DNA of 48,491 bases from Cytobacillus solani (GTDB lineage Bacteria > Bacillota > Bacilli > Bacillales > Cytobacillaceae): positions 3,965,485-4,013,975 of the forward strand of contig NZ_LJIX01000006.1 in the NCBI RefSeq assembly GCF_001420595.1, given 5' to 3'. The notes beneath the pieces were generated by a model. It was not told where the DNA came from. It searched no databases and saw only the letters and a program-made list of their open reading frames with translations. Shown here one piece after another: positions 43,675 through 48,491 of this stretch (position 1 is the stretch's first letter; the number at the start of each line of letters is the position of its first letter). The position numbers were made by a program, and so were the translations under genes.

Positions 43675-44217
43675 CTATAAACTAAACCCATCAACAGCTT
43701 CATCCATAATGTCCTGGTTAATCCCGATATACCTCATTGTCACCGCAGGACTACTATGGTTAAATATCTGCTGTAAGACCGCGACGTCCTTGTACTTTTG
43801 GTAAAAGTGATATCCAAATGTCTTTCTAAGGGTGTGAGTACCTATCTCACTCAATCCGACCTCTTGAGCTGCGGCGTTGAGTATCTTCCATGCCTGAACC
43901 CTGTGTATGCGATCTTGACCCCTTCTTGACTGGAAAAGATATGTTGCCGTATTCTTGTTAATCGTAAACTTGCTGATATGCTGCTGGAGCTCGTTATTGA
44001 TCTTAAACCGTTTTAACTTCCCTGTTTTCTGCTCAGTAATGATGATATGGCTTTTACCCCTTACATCTCCTACTCTTAATGCGAGAAGGTCACTAATGCG
44101 TAGTCCAGTGTTAATGCCTAATACAAACAAGAAATAGTTGCGATAATGTTGTTTCATCAGAACATCTTTCATAGCCGCAATCATTGCAATGTCACGTATT
44201 GGCTGAACGGTTTTCAA
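43675..44217 (-). CDS. Short tyrosine recombinase (catalytic domain only)
   Basis: About 180 residues. It contains the catalytic core of phage integrases: first Arg in NTGLRISDLLALRVGDV, the lysine beta-hairpin ITEQKTGKLKRFKI, H-x-x-R in THTLRKTFGYHF, the H/W position in FNHSSPAVTMRYIGI with the nucleophile Tyr. The N-terminal core-binding (SAM-like) domain found in full 350-400 aa integrases is absent; this short form is typical of a gene in Bacillus prophages upstream of the late genes, not of the tRNA-site integrase. TTG start (44217) with AAGGAG eight nt before. Confidence 0.85.
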   Translation of the reverse strand: MKTVQPIRDIAMIAAMKDVLMKQHYRNYFLFVLGINTGLRISDLLALRVGDVRGKSHIIITEQKTGKLKRFKINNELQQHISKFTINKNTATYLFQSRRGQDRIHRVQAWKILNAAAQEVGLSEIGTHTLRKTFGYHFYQKYKDVAVLQQIFNHSSPAVTMRYIGINQDIMDEAVDGFSL

Positions 44218-44229
44218 CGTTCTCACTCC

Positions 44230-44442
44230 TTATTTAATTTTGTGAATCTCACTCTTTTTCGCAAATAAGACTTTTCTTAACACAGACATTACATATGGTT
44301 TTATCCGAACTGGAACACCTTCACATTCCCATTTATTAATAGTCTGTATGGCAATACCCATAAAAATAGCAACCTTATATTTTGGAAAATTAGTGGTCTT
44401 ACAAACTGAATTAATCAACTCTTTAAAGTGTTGGGCATTCAT
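44230..44442 (-). CDS. Cro/XRE-like small DNA-binding protein
   Basis: 70 residues. FPKYKVAIFMGIAIQTINKWECEGVPVRIKPYVMSVL fits a helix-turn-helix (VAIFMGI then QTINKW as recognition helix). Basic C-terminus. It lies between the DUF1064 gene and the short integrase on the same strand. Ribosome site weak. Likely a phage regulatory protein; confidence moderate. Confidence 0.65.
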   Translation of the reverse strand: MNAQHFKELINSVCKTTNFPKYKVAIFMGIAIQTINKWECEGVPVRIKPYVMSVLRKVLFAKKSEIHKIK

Positions 44443-44453
44443 CGGATTGTTCT

Positions 44454-44864
44454 TTACACCTCCACAAATTGACCATTTTTATATTTCAAGAGAGTAATTG
44501 AATCTATGTACTTTAGTTCAAAAAGCTTTTGCTTGATTGCAAATTCCTTTGTGATTGCACCTTTTATATCAATTATTTGAGTACTACCGTCCAAATTAGT
44601 AATCTCAAAGTCTGCAATATACTCAATCTTCCGATAAGTCTTTCCGTTCTTTTTGAAACTATCTTGAAGTAGGTACCTTGGCTGTAACTTGAAATCCTTA
44701 ATTTGCTTAGTATGTTTTAAGTATTTTAGTTGGTTGTAGTAGATGGACTCTGCTTGTGAATCAAATGTGATCCCATCTACCACTGTTTTTTTATTTCCGT
44801 ACTTAGGTGTTGATTGTTTCTTTTTGCGATATTGCTTATGCGACATCCTTTGCATAAATTTCAT
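44454..44864 (-). CDS. DUF1064 phage protein
   Basis: 136 residues (Met4 and Met7 are alternative starts). KYGNKKTVVDGITFDSQAESIYYNQLKYL, LQPRYLLQDSFKKNGKTYRKIEYIADFEI and the DIKG motif near residue 100 (IIDIKGAITKEFAIKQKLFE) mark DUF1064, a restriction-endonuclease-like fold in which Asp and the Asp-x-Lys pair form the active site. Such proteins occur in Firmicutes phage replication regions. Its start overlaps the DUF6011 gene end. Confidence 0.85.
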   Translation of the reverse strand: MKFMQRMSHKQYRKKKQSTPKYGNKKTVVDGITFDSQAESIYYNQLKYLKHTKQIKDFKLQPRYLLQDSFKKNGKTYRKIEYIADFEITNLDGSTQIIDIKGAITKEFAIKQKLFELKYIDSITLLKYKNGQFVEV

Positions 44865-45021
44865 CCTTTACTGAATGCTTATCAAGTAGTTCATCAATTG
44901 TTATTTGACCCTCTGGAGGACTATTTTCCAACTTTTTCACTTTAATTTCGCATACTGGACCGATTCCCTTAGATAGACTTTTTTTGCTCTTTAACGGGCG
45001 ATTACATACCGGACAGTTCAT
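44836..45021 (-). CDS. DUF6011 zinc-finger-like phage protein
   Basis: 61 residues: NCPVCNRPLKSKKSLSKGIGPVCEIKVKKL with CxxC plus the GIGPVC motif typical of DUF6011, followed by an acidic tail. Found in phage and mobile-element gene sets. The ATG overlaps the stop of the preceding gene fragment (ATGA) and its end overlaps the DUF1064 start, so translation is coupled. Confidence 0.8.
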   Translation of the reverse strand: MNCPVCNRPLKSKKSLSKGIGPVCEIKVKKLENSPPEGQITIDELLDKHSVKDEIYAKDVA

Positions 45022-45190
45022 AGCTGCACTTCCCTATCTTTGCCCCAGATCATTAAGCATCCAAGGCCATATCCGTGCTTTTTAAATTCACTTGCCTGCA
45101 CCCATCCACGTTCTTCGTGCGCTTCCACTACTGTTTTTAATTTCCACTCAGTCAATGCATAAGCAATTTTCTTTAACTGGCGTGGCTGCT
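45018..45190 (-). pseudogene. Phage gene 3' fragment cut at attR
   Basis: The frame RQLKKIAYALTEWKLKTVVEAHEERGW...GYGLGCLMIWGKDREVQL stops at 45018 and stays open to the attR repeat, with no start codon or SD. The gene's 5' part has been removed, showing that the island right end is a deletion or recombination product. Confidence 0.6.
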
Positions 45191-45223
45191 GAGGTCAGGG
45201 GTTCGAGCCCCCTATGCTCCATA
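45191..45223 (+). repeat. attR: 33-bp copy of the tRNA-Ala 3' end
   Basis: Exact copy of 31618-31650 (GAGGTCAGGGG ... TGCTCCATA), marking the right boundary of the island. The rest of the tRNA is absent here. Confidence 0.9.
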
Positions 45224-45306
45224 CAGGCTATTATATCAACGTTTTGTAGCTTATTAAGAAGTATTTTGTGTAGTAGCCTTAATAGCTAACTAATTAAAAC
45301 TTTGCT

Positions 45307-45343
45307 AACCACTACTCTATATTCTAATGAGGAGTGGTTTTTT
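45307..45343 (+). terminator. Terminator downstream of attR
   Basis: AACCACTACTC / GAGGAGTGGTT stem followed by TTTTTT on the plus strand. Confidence 0.75.
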
Positions 45344-45406
45344 ATGTTAGTAAGATTTTTAATTGAGGAGTTTATTGCTGAGAAAAGGTATGAAAATGTT
45401 CACTGA
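45344..45406 (+). pseudogene. Tyrosine recombinase N-terminal remnant
   Basis: ATG with GAGGAG about ten nt upstream; LVRFLIEEFIAEKRYENV resembles the first residues of XerC/D-type integrases, then a stop (TGA) after 20 residues. The SD overlaps a terminator hairpin. It may be a scrap of the integrase that inserted an element here. Confidence 0.3.
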
Positions 45407-45555
45407 ACAAAGCATTAAAAGTTAAAAGGAGAAGTTTTAAGTGGTTTTAATATGAACACTTCTTATTTAAAATTCTTTTACTTTACAGAAACAGATTACT
45501 AGATAGCAAAATCTAAACTTATTAATGAGGGCAAACGTAGATGTAGGTTTGAAAT
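45407..45555. other. No gene seen
   Basis: A/T-rich DNA without an ORF, RNA or clear repeat between the recombinase remnant and the repeat array. Confidence 0.5.
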
Positions 45556-45632
45556 AAAGTCGTACCGTTTATAAAAAAGATGTACTGTTTTAAACAAAGT
45601 TATACCGTTTATAAATAAGTTGTACCATTTCA
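45556..45632 (+). repeat. Four direct repeats with exact 20-bp period before the MFS gene
   Basis: Units AAGTCGTACCGTTTA, AAGATGTACTGTTTT, AAGTTATACCGTTTA and AAGTTGTACCATTTC have their first G at 45559, 45579, 45599 and 45619. The last overlaps the -35 region (TTGTAC) of a promoter with -10 TATAAT (45646-45651) and an over-long spacer. A fifth related unit (AAGTTGCACCGCTTT) follows the MFS gene near 46991. Likely an operator array. Confidence 0.65.
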
Positions 45633-45686
45633 CCCCTTTGGATTGTATAATATTCTATGTATTTTTAATTAGAAGGAAGTGAATTC

Positions 45687-45779
45687 ATGAGTGATTTAGA
45701 AAAAATTAAACTCGTGAAGCCGCCATTTCCCAAGCTACGATGTTTTTCTTTCAAACCTATAAATATCTAGGAGAGGATT
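45687..45779 (+). pseudogene. Regulator remnant or leader peptide before the MFS gene
   Basis: ATG after AGAAGGAAG gives MSDLEKIKLVKPPFPKLRCF... stopping at 45768-45770. Shifting frame by one at about 45716 yields REAAISQATMFFFQTYKYLGEDYF, which resembles a TetR/MerR-type regulator segment. Best read as the frameshifted scrap of the exporter's regulator; a translated leader peptide is an alternative. Confidence 0.4.
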
Positions 45780-45782
45780 ATT

Positions 45783-46973
45783 TTGAAGAAAAACATCGGA
45801 AACAAAACACCTAGCTTATTATTACTGATTGTATTAGTAGGCTTCCCACAAATTAGTGAAACTATTTTTAGCCCATCATTACCTTCTATCGCAGAAGCGT
45901 TTGAGACTTCTATGAGTGATGCACAGCTTACGATGAGTGTGTACTTTATCGCTTTTGCCTTCGGGGTATTTTTCTTTGGGCGTTTATCCGATAAAATCGG
46001 TCGTCGCAAGGCAATGCTTTATGGGCTGTTTTTATATTTAGTTGGTAACGTACTTTGTTTAGTAGCAAATGAAATGGTGGTTTTATTAGTTGCGCGCTTT
46101 ATTCAAGCGTTTGGTGCAAGTGTTGGCTCTGTCGTGACACAAACAATTTTACGCGAAAGCTTTTCTGGCGTTGAGCGCCATAAATTGTTCGCTCAAATTT
46201 CAGCTGCCCTTGCCTTCACACCTGCCATTGGCCCGTTAATCGGTGGCTTTACCGATTATTATTTTGGTTTTAAAGTCGTATTTTTGGTGTTAGTCGCTAT
46301 GAGCGTAATTGTATTTTACTATGCGTTTTTACGCTTACCTGAAACAGCGCTTGCTACAATCGAAATGAAGCCTCTACGACCAATAGTAAAGCGCATGATT
46401 ACAAATGCGCGTCTATGGCGCTACGGCGTATTAATTGGCGGTATTAACGGTGTATTATTTAGCTATTATACCGAAGCACCGTTTATTTTTACGCAATACT
46501 TTACACTAACAAGTGCGATGTATGGTTTTTTAGGCATTATCGTTGCGCTAGCTTCTATCGCAGGTGCAATGCTATCTAAACGACTCGTTAGCCACACAAA
46601 ACCTGAAAAGATTATCGTACGCGGGTTAGCCATTATGCTTATCGGTACATTGCTCGCTACTTCGGTACATTTTTTACCGATTTCATTACAAATGCTAACC
46701 ATGATTGTTAGTGTGTTCATTATTTTATTTGGTACAGGTACCGCTTTACCAAACTGTTTAAGCTTAGCGCTCATTGACTTTCAAGACGTCATTGGTTCTG
46801 CAGGTGCGATATTTAGCTTAGGTTATTATTTACTCGTTAGCGCTATAATCTATGGAATGAGCGTTTTCCATAACGGAACAGTCCTTGCGATGCCACTATA
46901 TTTTTTAGCACTAGGGATTGTTATGCTTTTAATAAGCTTACCCTTACTTTATAAAAAAGATGCGGTGTTTTGA
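45783..46973 (+). CDS. MFS transporter, Bcr/CflA drug-resistance family
   Basis: 396-residue, 12-helix drug:proton antiporter. PQISETIFSPSLPSIAEAFETS (helix 1 and loop), GRLSDKIGRRKAMLYGLFLY (motif A), LLVARFIQAFGASVGSVVTQTILRESF (Bcr/CflA pattern), FTPAIGPLIGGFTDYYFGFK (motif C) and ALPNCLSLALIDFQDVIGSAGAIFS. The TTG start has AGGAGAGG upstream. Its synonymous codon choices (many GCG and CGC) look different from neighbouring genes, which suggests transfer. Positioned behind a phased repeat array. Confidence 0.92.
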   Translation: MKKNIGNKTPSLLLLIVLVGFPQISETIFSPSLPSIAEAFETSMSDAQLTMSVYFIAFAFGVFFFGRLSDKIGRRKAMLYGLFLYLVGNVLCLVANEMVVLLVARFIQAFGASVGSVVTQTILRESFSGVERHKLFAQISAALAFTPAIGPLIGGFTDYYFGFKVVFLVLVAMSVIVFYYAFLRLPETALATIEMKPLRPIVKRMITNARLWRYGVLIGGINGVLFSYYTEAPFIFTQYFTLTSAMYGFLGIIVALASIAGAMLSKRLVSHTKPEKIIVRGLAIMLIGTLLATSVHFLPISLQMLTMIVSVFIILFGTGTALPNCLSLALIDFQDVIGSAGAIFSLGYYLLVSAIIYGMSVFHNGTVLAMPLYFLALGIVMLLISLPLLYKKDAVF

Positions 46974-47440
46974 ATAATGTAGCTATGCTTTAAAAAGTTG
47001 CACCGCTTTAAAAAAGATAAATGCTTAACCCTCACGCTACGTAATAGGGGTCACTATATCATTTATAAGCCAAGTCGAAAATAAACTTTAGGCACCTCGA
47101 AAGAGATTGAACTTTTTTATAAAAACTAAACTTAAATCTACTTGGTAAGAATCCATTTTGATCAATCTTTTTTCAAAATGGATTCTTTTTATTTATCGTA
47201 AAATCTGGGTTTTCATGGTATTTTTGTTCAATCTTTATTTTAAAGGTACACTAGATAGTACAAATTACTTTCTGTAGCAAAAGAGAAACATAAATACCTA
47301 TTTTTCTTAAAAGGTGTTAATAAACAATCTGGCCAAATTCATAAAGAAATAGCATAATTCCTGCTGCAGATTCACGTCCGATCGTAATATAAGTTTAACC
47401 AGTTTTTACTCGTTGAACTTTTTTTATTTGGTTTTATTAT
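46974..47440. other. Intergenic region between MFS gene and IS110 element
   Basis: No supported ORF. Holds the fifth copy of the 20-bp repeat and the terminator at 47148-47192. Confidence 0.5.
47148..47192. terminator. Strong bidirectional terminator
   Basis: A perfect 15-bp stem AAGAATCCATTTTGA (47148-47162) / TCAAAATGGATTCTT (47174-47188) with T-run after it. Confidence 0.85.
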
Positions 47441-47447
47441 AGCGGTA

Positions 47448-47622
47448 GTCGGAGTAGAATGTAGCGCCCGTGGGACTTGATCCCGTCCGCAAAACTTTTC
47501 ACTCCCTACTTGTATAAGCATGTTTCAGGCTGGTTGGGACAATGATCCCGTTTAACAAGCGAACCTATGACAGTACAAGCAGCCCTAGGGACAACCGACT
47601 AATCTTAATTTCCAAGGAGGAG
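47448..47622 (+). ncRNA. Candidate IS110 bridge RNA region
   Basis: About 175 nt of non-coding, structured DNA directly upstream of an IS110 transposase, the place where this group encodes the bridge RNA that pairs with target and donor DNA. Two similar hairpins, GGGACTTGATCCC (47472-47484) and GGGACAATGATCCC (about 47537-47550), each followed by GT, could be its loops. The bridge RNA concept is published for IS110 (IS621); this assignment is by position and structure. Confidence 0.55.
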
Positions 47623-47628
47623 ATGATG

Positions 47629-48491
47629 ATGAATCCAGTAGTGGGACTGGATGTTTCTAAGGGGGAAAGTCAGGTACAAGCATTCTTGGATAAGGGTCAG
47701 CCTTTTCGTAAAAGTTTTAGTATAAAACATACAGTGGAGGGCTTTGAGAATTTATTAGGATTCTTAAAAGAGATTGAAAGAGTAGCTGATGGTAAGCAAC
47801 CTTCGGTTATATTAGAATCAACAGGACATTACCACTCTCCTGTTATTCAATTTTTGGAGGAACAGCAATATGTTTATATTATTGTGAATCCCCTTATCTC
47901 TCATCGTGCAAGGAGTACAAGTTTAAGAAAGGTAAAAACAGACGCTGTCGATGCCTATCTTCTTTGCGAACTATACTACAAAGAAGAAGTTGAGCCGTAT
48001 AAGAAAAGAGGTATTCAACTCTTAAACCTTCGTAATCTTACAAGGCAACAAGAGACAATTTCAAGTATCTCTGCACAAACCAAGGTACAGCTTCTAACAG
48101 TGCTAGATCAAATATTCCCTGAATATAGAGGTGTCTTTGGTAATTTATATTCAAAAGTCTCATTACAGACTCTTTTCTTATTTCCTACTTCTGAACTTGT
48201 ACTAAATACTACCGAATCCGTTTTAACTGAAAAGATTGTATCGTTATGTACCAGACGTTCAGAAAAGTGGGCAAAAGAAACAGCACAAAAGCTTATTGAG
48301 GCTGCAGTACGAAATCCATTTCAAAGCAATTTGTATGAAAGCCATATATTTAACCTAAAGATGTTTATTACCATTGTTCTTCAATATCAAGAGCATCTAT
48401 CACAACTAGAAACTGAAATAGATGCCCTCGCTAAAGAAATTGAAGAATATAAGATTATCCAATCTATCCCTGGTATCGGAGAAAAGATTGC
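47629..48491 (+). CDS. IS110 family transposase, N-terminal part (runs off window)
   Basis: At least 287 residues of a DEDD recombinase. VVGLDVSKGESQVQAFLDKG gives the first Asp (D8); SVILESTGHYH the Glu; RSTSLRKVKTDAVDAYLLCELYY the Asp pair region. LSQLETEIDALAKEIEEYKIIQSIPGIGEKIA is the start of the Transposase_20 domain; its Ser nucleophile lies past the window end. SD AAGGAGG (47614-47620) favours ATG 47629 over the two ATGs before it. Intact as far as seen, so possibly active. Confidence 0.9.
   Translation, partial: MNPVVGLDVSKGESQVQAFLDKGQPFRKSFSIKHTVEGFENLLGFLKEIERVADGKQPSVILESTGHYHSPVIQFLEEQQYVYIIVNPLISHRARSTSLRKVKTDAVDAYLLCELYYKEEVEPYKKRGIQLLNLRNLTRQQETISSISAQTKVQLLTVLDQIFPEYRGVFGNLYSKVSLQTLFLFPTSELVLNTTESVLTEKIVSLCTRRSEKWAKETAQKLIEAAVRNPFQSNLYESHIFNLKMFITIVLQYQEHLSQLETEIDALAKEIEEYKIIQSIPGIGEKI

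Larger units (their letters stand above)
31651..45190. mobile_element. Decayed prophage/integrative island in tRNA-Ala
   Basis: Bounded by the exact 33-bp attL/attR repeat. Phage markers are a short integrase, DUF1064, DUF6011, Cro-like, ArpU/RinA-like and terS genes, mostly on the minus strand in early-to-late order. Large terminase, portal, capsid, tail, lysis and a full tRNA-site integrase are all missing. Broken genes at attR and at the uvrX/terS junction show large deletions. Cargo-like small genes fill the left third. Confidence 0.8.

Overview
The window is about 48.5 kb of low-GC Gram-positive DNA, most likely from a Bacillaceae species. The evidence is strong GGAGG ribosome sites, frequent GTG and TTG starts, a Bacillus-type 16S rRNA, CodY-like boxes, PtsG and PbuO homologues, and YolD/UvrX and DUF3231 proteins. 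The exact genus cannot be read with confidence.

Region 1 (1-3890), mostly minus strand: the 5' part of a ptsG-like glucose PTS gene with a GlcT-type leader; a purine permease (pbuO-like) without its first ~45 residues; and a full 16S rRNA gene with two promoters. The 16S spacer runs straight into the truncated permease, and no 23S or 5S gene is present. This is either a real deletion or an assembly join at an rRNA repeat.

Region 2 (3890-7260): housekeeping and accessory genes (DUF488, a small membrane peptide, GNAT acetyltransferase, EamA exporter, MgtC-like protein).

Region 3 (7315-23313), the main catabolic locus. A minus-strand operon encodes OppB, OppC, a fused OppD-OppF ATPase, a DUF3899 membrane protein, an Xaa-Pro peptidase and an OppA lipoprotein. 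Next come an AGCS amino-acid symporter and a translationally coupled trio: a D-amino-acid (D-hydroxyproline) dehydrogenase-type flavoprotein, a proline racemase/hydroxyproline epimerase, and a racemase paralogue lacking both catalytic cysteines. A divergent sigma-54 enhancer-binding regulator follows, then a BFD protein, a [2Fe-2S] subunit and an FAD/NAD(P) subunit. Consensus -24/-12 promoters precede both catabolic arms and a weaker one precedes oppB. A near-perfect CodY box overlaps the -35 of the regulator gene and a weaker one lies upstream of oppB. I read the locus as a nutrient-controlled unit for taking up (hydroxy)proline-rich peptides and oxidising the freed imino acid.

Region 4 (23400-31400): TPR protein, cupin, P-loop kinase, decayed peptidase E, serine hydrolase with TetR regulator and two identical operators, AhpD-like protein, Lrp regulator, DUF3231 protein and a second Xaa-Pro peptidase.

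Region 5 (31576-45223): tRNA-Ala(GGC) followed by a ~13.6 kb island bounded by a 33-bp repeat of the tRNA 3' end. It is a decayed prophage: catalytic-domain-only integrase, ArpU/RinA-like regulator, DUF1064, DUF6011 and a terminase small subunit fragment fused to a broken SOS-regulated uvrX. It also holds an ORF-less group IIA intron, a collagen-like protein, several tiny peptide genes and a dispersed intergenic repeat.

Region 6 (45224-48491): a recombinase N-terminal scrap, an MFS drug exporter behind four 20-bp-phased repeats and a broken regulator remnant, and the start of an IS110 element with a likely bridge RNA region.
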